From Desmodesmus armatus (lineage: Eukaryota; Chlorophyta; Chlorophyceae; Sphaeropleales; Scenedesmaceae), in assembly GCA_007449985.2 (NCBI GenBank), contig VIIQ02000574.1:930001-994000 (forward strand): a DNA stretch of 64,000 nucleotides, in the 5' to 3' direction. The position numbers were made by a program, and so were the translations under genes. Below, in pieces: positions 13,985 to 26,103 of the stretch. The stretch's first letter is position 1, and the number at the start of each line of letters is the position of its first letter. Under the pieces are notes generated by a model. It saw only the letters and a list, made by a program, of their open reading frames with translations. It was not told the DNA's origin and did no database searches.

Positions 13985-16900
13985 TCACCTGCTGCGTGCT
14001 GCCGTGCTTTTGTCCCCCACATCAGCCAGCAGTATGTTGTACTCCAGAGGGTCAGGCTGTGGGGCCGTCAGTATGTAGCTCATCGCACTTGTCACACACC
14101 TGTCGGCCCGGCCTGGAGTGAACACACCTGAGCAGCACGTCAAAAGTGGTACCGGCAGCAGCGGCAGGAAACACACGAGTCAACACACACCACGACTTCA
14201 AAGCTATCTTCCAGCCCGCGGCATAGGACAAGGTTGTGTGTTGCCCCAGCCTGCACAGTCGTGTCAATGCTGGCACAGCTGCTGTGTGTGAGTGCAGTGC
14301 GTGTCCTGCTTACCCCTGGGGTAGTCGTTGCAGGTGATGTCTGGTGACAGGCCGCCATGTTTGCTGATGTCATACATCTTGGGTGTGAGGTACTTGGCCA
14401 CTGTGAGCTTCAGTCCTGAGCCATCACCCAGGGGGAAGAAGTACTGCACCACACCCTTGCCAAACGTCTTCTCACCAATCATGACTGCCCGCTTGTGGTC
14501 ATGCAGGGCACCTGCGCATCAGCAGCACACACTGACCAGTTTGATTGAGTTCTTTGTTGGACGGAGTGCGCTTCTGGACAGACAAAGCGCTTGACGGCAC
14601 CCATAGACCGTCATGTGCAAGCTCATCATGTAACTGGCTGGTTGCACTGCATGTAGTAGCAAACAAGGGCACCCGCCAACCTCCAGGCTACGCCGCTGAC
14701 ACTGAATGTGCGCACAGCCGGGTTGGGGGTTCTTTCAGGCTGAAGACACACATGTGCACACACCAGCAACCAACAGACGCAACCAAGCAGTCACAGCCCA
14801 GCATGCTGAGGACTGTACGCCCCCCCCCCTCCCGTCCACGACCTAGCCGTCATGTGCAGCAGCCTACCTACCTGCCAGCACCTCACTTGCGCTTGCTGTG
14901 TTGCTGTTGACCAGCAGCACCAGTGGCTTGCTGGTGAGGGGCCCTGCCAGCACATCAGGCCAGGCAGTGCGGGACAGACCAGACGGCCGCCACACAACAT
15001 CCACCTGTGTGCTGCCGCTGCGCACGGTGTTGGCCACTGCATCACCAGGGTCCTGCAACACACAACATACGCCAGCGCATGTGTGGTTGATGACAAGCTG
15101 CAGCGTCACCTTGAAAAAAGCTGCAGCACACCTGCACACTGTTCTGAGTTGATGCAGCCACACCACTCTCTGCTGGTACTACACCCTGCACATCAGCATC
15201 AGCTGCCAACCCCTGTGAGCTTACCTCAAAGAGAGCCGCCATGGCGACTGCCTCCTCAAACACGCCTCCAGGGTCATTGCGCAGGTCCAGCACATAGCCC
15301 GCCACATGCCCGTCAGCCTCAGCTGCCGACACAACGCTGTACAGCCCACTCGTGGTCTCATGGCTGAAGTAGTGCACACGCCTGCAGCCACAAAAGCACA
15401 ACACAGTCTTTGTCAGCTGAAGCCTGCGATCCTGAGCTGCCTAGCCCAGCTGCAACGCATGCGTCAAACGCCAGCAATTACCTCGCCACCCGATAACAAG
15501 CTCGAAGTGAATGCATGCCTTGCCTGCCACAAGCTGCCTCTTGCTGACCCAACAGCTCTGCAAAGCCTCTGCCAGCAGGGCAGCATGCGCTGATACACAG
15601 GACGCTGCTGCATGTTGCACATGCACACACATGGGCGCCCTGCCCTGCAGCTGATGCCAGTTCACTCACACATACTGCACGAAGCGTCCATCTGCCAGGG
15701 GCAGGTGTGCCTCCCTCAGCGCTGGCTGTGGCAGCTGCCGCCGCTCCAGCTCCAGCACGCGCGGCGGCTGTGCAGTGGGTCCTGCTGGTGCTACCACCAG
15801 GCTGATGGAGGAGCCAACAGGGCCCCTCAGCAGCGTGATGGTCTCATCCAGCGTGAGGCTCTCTGCAGGGAGACCATCAATCTCCAACACACGGTCGCCC
15901 TTGCGCACACCTGCAGATGCACACACCAACACATGCAGTTGATATGTCAACACACATGCTCGCTGTAAGCACACAAGCAGGCACATATAGTCTACAAAAG
16001 ATATTGTTGTGCACGTGCACACACGTGGTATGCTTGCCTACCAGCATGCTGGGTGAGGAGCTCACGGTGGCCCGGCCAAGCACATAACACAGCATGTAGC
16101 ATTGCAAGCCCTGCTGGGATGCAAACTGCAGCAGCAGTTGTTCTGCTGCCAGCACGATACTTCTGTGTGTCCCCACGCACCTGCTGCCTCTGCTGGTGAG
16201 CCGCCCAGAGGCCCCACGACCAGCCTGCCGCCCATTGACCTGCTCAGCTCCCCAAACTGGATGCCCACACCAACATACTGCGCCGCCAGGTAGTTGCGCT
16301 CAGCAGGAAGCGGCCGCCTGACAGCACGACGGTATGCCTGCAGGAACAAGCAGCCACTTTGCTGACGCCATCAACTATACTTGAATGAACTTCGTTGCCC
16401 TGGCATGAATATGACGTCTGACTACTCATCATCAACTGCGATGTGAGTATTGCCCTGCCAGCATCGCCTGCAAGGTCCTACTCACAGAAAAACTAGCCGA
16501 AGTAGCCCAACTGCTCACCGAGGGGTCCAGGAATGTTGAGTACTGGTCACCTAGTGAGCCCACCAGCTCTGTGAGGGCCTGGTACGTGTCAGCCGGGTGT
16601 GCAGTGTGCCTCCATGTGCCTTCAGCACAGCCAGCAGCTGCGACGCCCACTGCGCCTGGTTGAAGTGGCCCTGAGGATCGTAGTACTCTGCAGCAACAGT
16701 TTGCCAGGCCTGGCCGTGGCACGGCAGACAGGAGGCAGCAGCAGCAGTACTTTGTCAGCTCTGCACATGGTTCCTGGACAAGAAAGCAGTCTCAGACACA
16801 GTCCCATTCAACTGTCACAGCTGCTGCAGCACTCTTGCTGAAGCGAGGCAGCTGCCACCCTGCTGGCCCACAACAATCTGGTATGCTAGACTTGGGGGCC

Positions 16901-17738
16901 ACAGGGGGCCACAGCACGCAAAAGGCACTGCTAGTGATACATCAGCATCTCAAAGTGTGTGTCCAACATAGCAGTCTGCACAACTGCCGTAATCCACTGC
17001 CAGGTGTGCTGTTGTATTCTTGCTGGGTCACGTCCCCCCCCCCCTGGTGGCCTCACCTTCTCCAGCATCATCCTGTTTGCCGTGCAAGACTCGCACCCTG
17101 GGGCCTCCTCCTTTGCCATTGCTTGGTCAACATACTGGGCGTACTGCTGCAGCTGCAACATGCCTGCAAAGCCGGCAGGAACCATCAAGGACACGACTTA
17201 TACGCTGCTGTCAGGCCTAGGCATTTCTTGTGGCACCTTGGACCCCTCAGTGCAATCACAAAGCCAAACCTATGTTTGCAGACATGACATCCGCCACTGG
17301 CCAAAGCGTATGAACCCCCTCCCTGTGAGTCCCTGGTGTCACAGCACCACACCCACCCTGCGCTGCCTCTGGCGTGAACATGTCTGGGTCCAGGAGCATC
17401 TGTAGAGCTGCTGCCTCATTGGCTGTAGGAAGGTTGCTACGTACTGGTTTGTGGTGCAGACGCTGCACCTGCTGCTCATACTGTTGTTGGACAGCCAGGA
17501 CGGGCGGGGTTGGTGCTGCTGCTGTTTGGGGTGTGGCACCAAACAAGGTGCTGAGGGTTATCGTTGCTGCCGCTGCAGCTGCCAGAACCCTGGATACAAC
17601 ATCCTCGCTGCTGACAGCCCTCACAACCACTGGCCCTGACCTTGGTGAGCCACGAGCAGAAGCAACATTACTGGGCTGAGGTAGCAAGCTGGAACGGTTT
17701 TGCAAGCAGCGGTGCGTCTGCTGCATTGCTGACAGCAT
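13985..17738 (-). CDS. ctpA: carboxyl-terminal processing protease CtpA, thylakoid lumen
   Basis: Serine protease (S41 family) that trims the C-terminal tail of the D1 protein of photosystem II, allowing assembly of the manganese cluster. Exons: 17738-17357, 17163-17057, 16709-16519, 16337-16181, 15910-15670, 15381-15225, 15052-14872, 14511-14314, 14127-13985 (585 residues after one correction). The N-terminus looks like a chloroplast transit peptide, then a hydrophobic Ala/Thr segment and an A-T-P-Q-T-A-A-A stretch suited to lumenal cleavage. Next come AWQTVAAEYYDPQGHF, LGDQYSTFLDP, a PDZ domain (YVGVGIQFGEL to GDRVLEIDG), GYVLDLRNDPGG, and the catalytic Ser in NSNTASASE with Lys in IGEKTFGKG. 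Exon 3 is 191 nt and changes frame near 16593-16597 (CCGGG); one added base restores it. The poorly conserved first 130 residues make it longer than typical CtpA. Confidence 0.92.
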
Positions 17739-18487
17739 GGTGAACGTGATTGACGTGAATGAGTAGAAGTTAACTGAGCTTGGTTGGAGGCCTGCAATGC
17801 ACTAGTGCACTGATGACATGTGCAGCGTCATGATGAAGCACAACAACAACCTGCAGTCAGGAAGCGCAAACTGCAGTCGTTACAGCACTTCTTCCGTCAA
17901 TGGCTACTGATACCAAATCACCAGCCAGCCAACCATGTCCCCGTCTGTTCATGCCTCTCTGCAGAACCCCACCACTTTGAACTCGGTTCAAGTGGCTGTT
18001 GAGCACCAGCTTCTCGCTAGCATAAGCCAGCAGTAGTATAGGTACCATTCATACCCCAGACAAGCGTTCTCAGCACCAAATCCCAGCACCTGTGCCTGCT
18101 GAACAGTCCTCAACCCCAACAGACATCGCCAGACTGGCACAGCAGCTGATACTGCAGTATCAGACAGCACAGCTGATACTGCGCTGCTTAGCTGCAGCAG
18201 CTGCACTAAAGCCTATGCACAGCCGCTCGTTGTCTAGCTTCACTCTCTCACTGCCAACACTTGTGATGCAGCAACATCACCTGACCGCTCGCTGCACTTC
18301 TGGCTGTACCTGTGTAAGCACTACCTGCTTCACACCGACCCACACACACCCCTGTCCTGCAGCACACCATGGGCTGCCAGCTGCACAGTCAACTGCAGCA
18401 AGGTGCCGTGTCCCACCGCACCCACCACCGCACACGCCCCGCCCTCGCATCTCTCTGTTACCCCTCACCCCTTTCTTCAGCAGTCAC
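17739..18487. other. intergenic: CtpA promoter side and cytochrome b5 reductase 3' side
   Basis: No gene is seen. Both neighbours are on the minus strand, so this segment should hold the CtpA promoter and the reductase 3' UTR. A repeated CAGCTGATACTGC motif near 18140-18183, with a small palindrome around CTGATACTGCAGTATCAG, is the only structure noticed. Confidence 0.5.
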
Positions 18488-19892
18488 TCAGAACTGGAAC
18501 TGGTTCTCCTCCGCGTGCCCCAGTGTGTCCAGGTAAGCTTTCATGGCATCCACCATGGGCTTGGGCCCACAGCTGAGCACCATCACACCAGGGCCTGCTG
18601 CAGGCAGGTGCTCCTGGATCATGGCCTGGCTGATGAAGCCCTCACCACCAGACCAGTTGGCTGGCGGCTTGTTGAGCACGTGGTACACCTTGAAGCGGCC
18701 CGGGTGTGCTGCCTGCAGCGCCTCCAGCTCCTGCTGTATGAGGATGTCCTCTGCGCTGATATTGCCAAACAGCAGGCTGAGCTGCGTGCTGTCCCGGGGG
18801 TCCTTCAGGATGGCCGCTGCCACCTGGTACATGGGGGTGATGCCGGTGCCACCAGCAATCATGCCTGCAGCAGCGGTGCCAGCAGCAGCAGCATCGGGTA
18901 TGAATCATTGTGGGAGTTCAGACAGCCGTAAGGATGGTCATGGCAACAGCACAGATGCTAGCAGTGCGGCCCAGCATGGTAGACAAGGGTTACACCCTTC
19001 AGCTGATAGCTTGCCAGGATTTGCCAGCTTTCTACCTGCAAGGGGTACAAAAACAACCATGCTGGTACAGACAGGCAGTATTCTCTCCAGCCAGCCTGGC
19101 TGCAAGACCACTACAGAACGCATACCCTGTTGCTGCTTGACGCTGGCTGGCAGCTGCACAATGCCCCCCCCCCCCCCCCCCGCGCACGAAGCAGCTGTGT
19201 ACCTGCACTGCTGTTGGGCTCACCTATCGCCTTCTTCATGTTGCGCGTGTACTGGAACCTGCCCCGTGGTCCCTTCATGAGCATGGTGTCCCCCACAGCC
19301 ATCTTGTCCATTATCTGAGTCATCTGGCCTTTATCGTAAACTTTGATCACGAACTCCACACGGCCTGGAGTGTCATCATCAGTCACAGGAGTGTAGGGCC
19401 TGCACACAGCACAAGGCAAACCGTCAGCAACCCAACTCCTGCACGCGTGCCTGCACCTGCCGCTGCCAGGGCCGCTGCGCTGCCAAACCAGCAGACAACG
19501 GCCAAATGGTCCACAGTCTCCTCTCGTGATAGGTGTCCTTCGCTCCTTCCCTAGAGCTGCCTGGCCCAAGGGTGCCCAGGAACAGTGTAACCGCACCTGT
19601 AAACATCCTTGCCGGCAGAATCCTTGGCCATGAATGTGATGTGCTGCCCAGTAGGCAGTCCTAGTCGCATCTTTGGGTCGGGGAGGCTGAACACGAAGCG
19701 CTTGGTATTGTGTGTGAGCTGGTCTATACGGGTCAGAGTCAGCGGCTTCCATTGCTGTGGATCAAGGAACGGCTTGGAGCTGCCCTTGCCCAGCTGCAGC
19801 GCCAGCAGCACAGAGATGACAACAACAGCCACTGCAACTGCTATGGCGACTGGATCGCCCTGCTGTAGCAGGGTCACGATGGAGTCTGCCAT
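18488..19892 (-). CDS. CBR1: NADH-cytochrome b5 reductase, ER or outer mitochondrial membrane
   Basis: FAD enzyme that passes electrons from NADH to cytochrome b5 for fatty-acid desaturation, sterol and related reactions. Three exons, 19892-19597, 19399-19224 and 18864-18488, join in phase to give 282 residues, the usual family size. Residues about 11-36 form one transmembrane anchor (VAIAVAVAVVVISVLLALQL). FAD motifs follow: R-P-Y-T-P with the Arg codon split by intron 1, VIKVYDKG, and GPRGRFQY. The NADH half shows GGTGITPMYQV and CGPKPMVDA, and the protein ends HAEENQFQF. I chose the ATG at 19892 because it directly precedes the anchor; only GTG is available further upstream in frame. The membrane could be ER or mitochondrial; the sequence alone does not decide. 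Confidence 0.93.
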
Positions 19893-19898
19893 TTTGAT

Positions 19899-19924
19899 CG
19901 CACTCAACCGACGCACTCAACCGA
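19899..19924. repeat. 13-bp perfect direct repeat before the CBR start
   Basis: CGCACTCAACCGA occurs twice in tandem, 7 bp upstream of the reductase ATG (minus-strand gene). It lies in the presumed 5' UTR. Confidence 0.8.
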
Positions 19925-21796
19925 CGCAACTGGAGTGGAGACTACCACTACTGCTTACAGGCAGGTTGCAACCAAGCTCAAGTAGTATGGGAAGATGAAA
20001 ACGTTGCCCACTGTACAACGTGCACTTTGACTTGTTGCCAGCCTGTCCAACTTCCCGTCAATGCAGGAGAGAGGCATGCACACATTGACCAGAACTTCTA
20101 GAGCCTTCTTGTTCAAATCAGTGGTGCAGCAAACAGCCTACTGATGCCATGTGGGCTGCAGCTTTTTCAGCACAAGGCACCATGTGGGACCAGTGCACCA
20201 GTGCACCATGTGGTTTGGGACCACCCAACAGCTGTCACAGCTGTGGCAGACACATGGACACATGGACTGGACACATCCACGTAAAATGGACACATCCACG
20301 TGGAGTGGACACATCTAGATGGATGCGGCGTATGGCAGCAAGTTGCTGTCAGCAATAGACGGATCATTGGCAGATGGACTGCACCCAGTCTCTGTGCAAC
20401 AGCAGCAACATCCATAAATCACACCCCATTTCTTTTTGTGCATTCCCATCAGGTCGGCATCAGCAATAGATATGCCATGTCCAGGCCCGACAGAACCAGC
20501 ATATCAGGTCCTGGCAGGACCTGATATGCAAGGCACTGTTTCCAAGGGATCGAAACGCACCTGAGACCCGCAAGCTGCCCCTTGCCTGCAGTGCAGGCCC
20601 TGCGCTGAGGGAGGGGTGGGAGAGTGTAGCGGCCTTTGACTGGGCCCATGTCTGGTCCATGTGCAGCACAAGGCTACTAACCGCACAGCATTGCCACACT
20701 CCAGCTAGCTTGAAGTAAGGTAACACCTCTGGTGCGGCACGCAGCGTCATCACAACATGCAGCAGACAGACAGCGATTGCTTGGACTGCTCGTACTGCAG
20801 CTGCCAAGTCTGTGAGCCGGGCAGAGCTCTTTGTCCAATCCAATACATGTCGTCTGTTGGGAATGGTGCATCATGCATGATGCTGTTTCCCTCAAGTCTG
20901 CTGTTGTTGTGTCCATTGTCACCATGCACTACACTTGCAGGTCTCCCTGGTACTGATGGTGGTCCATGGCCCATGGACCGTGGGTGTTGTGTGGGGTCCC
21001 ATCGCGCACCAGCCCCTGTTCACACCCATCAGGTGGCGGACGCAGCAATCCAAGTGGAAAGTGCCTATGGCTGCTTGCATGCAGCAGCAGGTGCAGGATT
21101 GCTGAGCAGCAGGCACACATGCAGTGGGGCAGAAGGCAGGATTTGCATGAAAATCATCATTCAAAGCCCGCTTAGCCACCCTGCTAAGCAACCGAAGTAT
21201 AATTCCTCCACACACAGCACCCACTGGTCACTTTGTGTGCCCTCCCTCAGTGCCTCTCAACAACATCGCCGGGCACGAGCTTCCCAGTTGTTGGCCAGTT
21301 CTAGGCCACCAAAACACTCGAAAGTAATGATTGAGCAGACCGAATGGGCTTTGCTGCGCCTGGCGTGCTGCAGCCTTATGCCCTGGCCCCAGGTTTTGTA
21401 TTGCGCTTGCCGTTCGCCCCCTCAAAAGTGGTGGTCCATTTCCTACCTACCATCAAGTCAAGGCCGGTTACTCCTGTGCACAAACAGCAAGACTTAGCGA
21501 AATAGAAGCAGTACAGTAGCTGCGTTGCGGGAGCTGCTCGGGAGCCTGGAGCTGCTTGGCGTTGTCTGCCCTGTCTGCTTTTGTGCCTGTTGCAGGGAAG
21601 CGTTGGAGCTGTATACAGCATTCGCAGCTGCGGGCCAGTGCAGCAAGCCGGAAGCAGGCAGACGACAGCAGTAGCTCAGCATTTCAGCTTTTAGGGCGCC
21701 TGTGCCACAGGCTGCCACACAGGATTCCACCGTCCGGATACTGTGTGGTTTGCCCATTCGGTGTCACTGTCCTGCCTATGGCCATAAAGTACCTTG
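19925..21796. other. no gene recognised upstream of CBR
   Basis: No convincing exon on either strand. It contains GGACACAT/ACATCCACGT micro-repeats at 20250-20320 and the hairpin at 20499-20529. The part near 19925-20100 should include the reductase promoter. Confidence 0.45.
20499..20529. repeat. perfect 15-bp inverted repeat with 1-nt spacer
   Basis: GCATATCAGGTCCTG, a single G, then its exact reverse complement. It is not inside a recognised gene or at a visible element boundary. Confidence 0.9.
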
Positions 21797-21799
21797 GCT
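21797..21799. other. target-site duplication GCT (left copy)
   Basis: GCT immediately precedes the left CACTA end; the same three bases follow the right end at 25202-25204. Three-base duplications are the signature of CACTA (EnSpm) insertion. Confidence 0.75.
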
Positions 21800-21829
21800 C
21801 ACTAGGCGGGCAACCCCCTTCACGCGAGA

Positions 21830-21990
21830 AGGGGTAAACCTTCGACCACGCACTGAGAAGCCCTTCACGTGCCGCACGTGAAGGGGGCGGGCCAGCGTGA
21901 AGGGGGGCCCCTTGGCGACAGCGCGTGAAGGGGGTTCGCGATGCCGTCGTGAAGGGGTTAGCGTTGGTAGACGAAGGGCTTGGTGTTGAA
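21830..21990. repeat. left subterminal GTGAAGGG repeats
   Basis: About seven copies of GTGAAGGGG, CCCTTCAC or close variants (AGAAGGGG, CGAAGGGC, TTGAAGGGC) within 160 bp, including a CCCTTCACGTGCCGCACGTG palindromic stretch at about 21869-21890. Confidence 0.8.
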
Positions 21991-23483
21991 GGGCTTTGTT
22001 CGGAGAATTGCTTTAAAAGCGGGCTGTACACCGTCGGCACAGCGATTTCAACGTCTCATTGACACTAATATTGCCAGTTGGTCAGTTTTCAGCTCATTCC
22101 TTCAGGTCAAGTTCACTGCTTAGTCAATGCTCAGCAACAGCTGGCCATATGGCTTGCATGGCACATGTATATACAGCTGATCATGCTGACCATACGCATG
22201 GTCATGCAGTGGGCCCAAGCAGGAGCCATGCATTGGCAGCACACACACAGCAGCGCTGCTGAAATTCACTTCCAGCATAGTGACCTCCCTTCACGGCCAC
22301 AGAAGCTGTCGCTGATAAGTTGCACGCTGACAGCGTGGGGTCATGGCAGCATTTGCTGGGTGCCATATGGCCTCCCACACACCAGTATGCATACCCTTGA
22401 TTGCAGCTGCATTATGTTTTTGTGCAGTGAAGCAGCAGCATGCCAACAATGACAAACAAACTCGACTGCAAGAATGAGGCAACAGCCTCCTGCCTCACCC
22501 CACCCACCCACCAGCCATGACAACACAAGCATGGTGTGCTCTTTGCTCCTGACCAGAGCTCTTAGCTACTGACCACAACATACAAACGAGTTGTCAATGG
22601 ATGCACAGCTCAAACAAGAAATTGTACAGTGCGATGGTCTGCTGCCTCTTCGGATGCAGCAGCATGTCGGCACTGACTGATGCACCAAAACACCTGACCA
22701 CACTCTTTTGTCCCACCCATCAATCCATGCATATGTACTTATTCACCTATCGCATGTGATTGGCAGTCACAACAGGCCATGCATCACGTCAATGTGCTGG
22801 CAGCGCAGATACAATCCTGATGCAGCATGCCAACCAGCATATTATGTCCATGGAGGCTGTCCCTGCTTCCAACCAGTCGGCACAGTAATGAGCGCAATCC
22901 TAAGCTGCATGCCAATCAAGATTTGATCAGACGCAAAGCAGCTGGCCTAAGCGGTGACAACGTCATTGACTTGGGCTCAGTGTGCGCGTATCTGCAATCC
23001 AAACATGGTGGCAGACCTTGCAAGGGCCACGCCTGTCACTGGGCAACATGTGGATGGACTCCAGTGACGGTCACTGCTCATCAGCTTGTAGCCTCCCAGC
23101 TTGCTGAAGCCTGGACGTGTCTGCACTACTTGCGCTGATTGGGTCCTGGTCCTCAAGCAGCTTGCCCAGCCTCCTACGAGACGACTCGTCCTGTCATGTG
23201 ACACCACAGCAAACAGAGGCTGTATGTGATGCATGTACAGGACTGGTCCTGACAAGGTGTAGTCAATGTCAGCCGTGTCTGTCACTGCTCAAGATGATCT
23301 GCACACTGGGGAGGCACACGGCACTGGCTGCACCTGGCTGGTCAGCATGCTTCTGCTGAGAGTGACTGTTGAAAAAAAGCCTGCCAGCCTTTCTCAACCA
23401 AGTGCTGGCCGTGCAAACTGCTTGACATGCAGCCATGGCCTCAACATCATAGCTTTCTGCTCACCTTGATGCTGCTGCCCTTG

Positions 23484-23903
23484 TCAGGCCTCTGATACTG
23501 CCAGAGGCACAGCAGGAAACAGGTTTGATCTTGAACTTCCCTGTGCCCATTGTCTTGGACCACATGCCTTGGAGTGACCGCCAACCCTGCGCAAGAGAGG
23601 GGGGGGGGCGTGCAGTACATAGGTTGTTTGTGTGTGTAAAGCTACTGCCTGTAAGTTGGTGTGGCTTGCTGCTGCTGCCGCTACCGCTGCCACTTCTGCC
23701 AGAGGAGTGATCTGCTGTTGGACCCCTGAGGTATGCAGTAACCACTTAGGCTGCCAGGTATCCATACTAACAGCGACACGTACGTTGTGGCCCACCATGC
23801 TGCTGCTGCATCTGCCTGGGTGTACAGCCTTTTTTTGTGTATGGCATGCCTTGCCCACATCATTGAAGTGAGGGGCGATCTTGATGTCCACCCTGTAGGC
23901 TTG
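23484..23903 (-). other. protein-like open stretch inside the CACTA element
   Basis: A minus-strand frame preceded by a good acceptor (CTACAG) reads VDIKIAPHFNDVGKACHT and later VRVAVSMDTWQPKW without stops. No family is recognised and no flanking exons can be joined with confidence. It may be an exon of an element-encoded gene. Confidence 0.25.
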
Positions 23904-25029
23904 AATGGGTCAGTCACCATGGGCTACAGCAGTTCTGCATGCGCAAGCACAGTACAGGGCAAGTCTGAGCGTGAGTTGACTGTGCCTTGGTCAGCGTCTG
24001 GCAGGCAGCACAACACAAATACAGCTGCAGGTGAATGTGTCTGCCTATTTGAAGTTTCATTTTGACATTCTTCACATCGCTATGTTACTGCAGGCTGCTG
24101 CTGGTGCTCCCAATCCAGTATGCAATAACAATGCTGCTGATGTTGATGAGGCCACTTCTGCTGCCACCTCACCGGTTGCACGCCTGATGACATCGTTGTC
24201 ACTGATGGTCATCACGTTGTCCATCACGTTGGACTTTCCGGCTCAAGCTGTTCAGTCCTCGCTTGCTGCCCAGTTCAGAAACATTTCTCAGTTGGGCAGC
24301 AACATCTGCTCTAGCAGATGGTCTTGCCCTAGAGGTCTTCTGCTGGCACCGTCTGCTGTCTCCAAAGGATGATTGGGATGGCAACAATGCATCCTTGGCT
24401 CTTTGCACACCAGCGAGCACTGCAGAACTGCAGATGCCCGACTTTGTTGTGCTGTGCGCACATGTGCTGCTGTTGAGCAGAGAGCGCGCTTGCAGAGGCG
24501 GAAGAGGTCGTGTGAATGCTGTGATAGAGACTCATAACTGCCGAGAAGCTTGATCGTTGTGCGTGCGTGTCCTGGTGGGCCTACACAAGTCTGATTGCGT
24601 TGATGTTGCCCTGCTGCTTCGCACATAGTGACTGACTGCATCACTGTCACAAGAAATGTAAACAATAGTACTTTTAAACGTACAGGAAAGTATTGCAGCC
24701 CTATCTGTCCTTGTCATGCAGCCATATACCGCACTGACAAGTGAAGCGCGCCATGTGGTTGACTGATAGTGCATAAGGCCTTCATGCGCGTGCAGCTGGT
24801 CAACGTCGCCCAAGAAGCGTTCAATATGGCTTTGTCAGCTTCCTCTGGGACGCATACAGGACAGGAAAGTCTTCAAAGCCATTGTTGACAGGTGCTTGAC
24901 CAAAACACCCCTGTGAATGGACACATATGCCATGTGACACTTATTCAGGAACAGATTTGGATAATTTCGGCCAATAATAGGCTCTGGAGCAATCCACAGC
25001 CATCATAGGGGCTCCTAGGGCTCAAATTT

Positions 25030-25190
25030 GAGGGTGAAGGGGGAGGCTTCACACCAAGGGTGACCCCCTTCACAGGTGAAGGGTGTGGGGTGTGAAGGGG
25101 GCTGACCCCTTCACACCCCCCTTCACCACCCCCTTCAACCCTGTGTCGCCACAGTGTGAAGGGTGGGGGCTTAGTGGTGAAGGGGGGTTG
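25030..25190. repeat. right subterminal GTGAAGGG repeats
   Basis: About ten copies of GGTGAAGGG, TGTGAAGGG or CCCTTCACA in alternating orientation within 160 bp, able to form several foldback structures. Together with the left cluster they mirror each other around the element. Confidence 0.8.
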
Positions 25191-25201
25191 CCCGCCTAGT
25201 G

Positions 25202-26103
25202 GCTCCATAGGCTACCACCACCTGCCCAGCAGGTGGTGTGGGGACAGTGCCCGCTCGCATTTGCATTGCACTGACTTGATTCGGATTCAACATGAACACT
25301 TTTGTCGCAAGCATTCGACACACAACCATTTTGGGGGTTCGCGGGGCGCACTGAGCCTTCATTGGCACAGTGGATGGATCGATGCCATCAACCACCCAGT
25401 TGCACCCACATGCACGCTTACCACCACACTGCCACAAGCAGCTGCAGCATATGCTCCGCGCATATCACATATCGTTGACATAGTGTGTGTTTCGTTGCTG
25501 CTATAGCAGCACTTGAGCAGGCTGTCTTGTGTACCTCACCATCTGCTGTCCTCACAGCTCACCATCCACGCAATGTATGCAGCTTGAATCCACACACCTA
25601 GAAGCATTCAGGCTTCTGTGTTGGCTACAGCTCAAGCGTTGGGCAAGCAGCCTCCAACAGCAGAGCTTCATGCCCTGCCGTATGTGGCCAACTGCGCATT
25701 AGCTAATGGCGCCAACAGCAGGCATCAAGTCACATGAGCTGTACAGCATCATGATTGGAGCATCCAACACTTCAAACAAGGTGAAAATGGAAATACAGCG
25801 GTTGGATGAGAGTTTTGAGCGGGGGCAGCTTCATTACCAAGACAGCTGCAGTGGCACTGATAGGCAGTACATGCCCACCTTGACTCACAGCAGCTGTGCA
25901 AATCTGCAAAACCTCCTCACAGTCAGGCTAAAAACTTCCCAATGTCACATGTGCAGCAATGTACCACTGCAAATGCACATCCACCAGGACAAGAGGGAAT
26001 TGCCACCACGCAATCAACAGCCCCAGGCGAATACACTGCACGCTGATGCAGCCCCACACCCTGTACATAACACGCTTCGCTATGATGTCATCTGTTGCTG
26101 CTG
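25202..26103. other. no gene recognised between the transposon and VTA1
   Basis: 25202-25204 is the right GCT duplication. A 10-bp hairpin (CACCACCTGC, CCA, GCAGGTGGTG) lies at about 25214-25236. An open frame from 25706 (+) is not supported by any family or splice logic. The right part is the VTA1 3' UTR. Confidence 0.45.

Larger units (their letters stand above)
21800..25201. mobile_element. CACTA-class (EnSpm-like) DNA transposon, 3,402 bp, probably non-autonomous
   Basis: The left end starts CACTAGGCGGGCAACCCCC and continues TTCAC. The right end is the inverse complement, differing only by one extra C in the C run, so the terminal inverted repeats are about 24 bp. Both ends begin with CACTA, and the insertion is flanked by GCT on each side. 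Inside each end are clusters of GTGAAGGG/CCCTTCAC motifs in both orientations (about 21830-21990 and 25030-25190), like the subterminal transposase-binding repeats of CACTA elements. I could not recognise a transposase. A few minus-strand protein-like stretches (for example near 23903-23700, containing VAVSMDTWQPKW) may be exons of an element gene or decayed remains. Near-identity of the ends suggests fairly recent activity. Confidence 0.82.

Noticed and set aside
18092..18931. 279-residue open frame on the plus strand
   Set aside because: Largely antisense to the conserved last exon of cytochrome b5 reductase; high GC3 opens the opposite strand.
20499..20529. Hairpin considered as a bacterial-type terminator
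   Set aside because: The window is nuclear eukaryotic DNA and no T-tract follows the stem.
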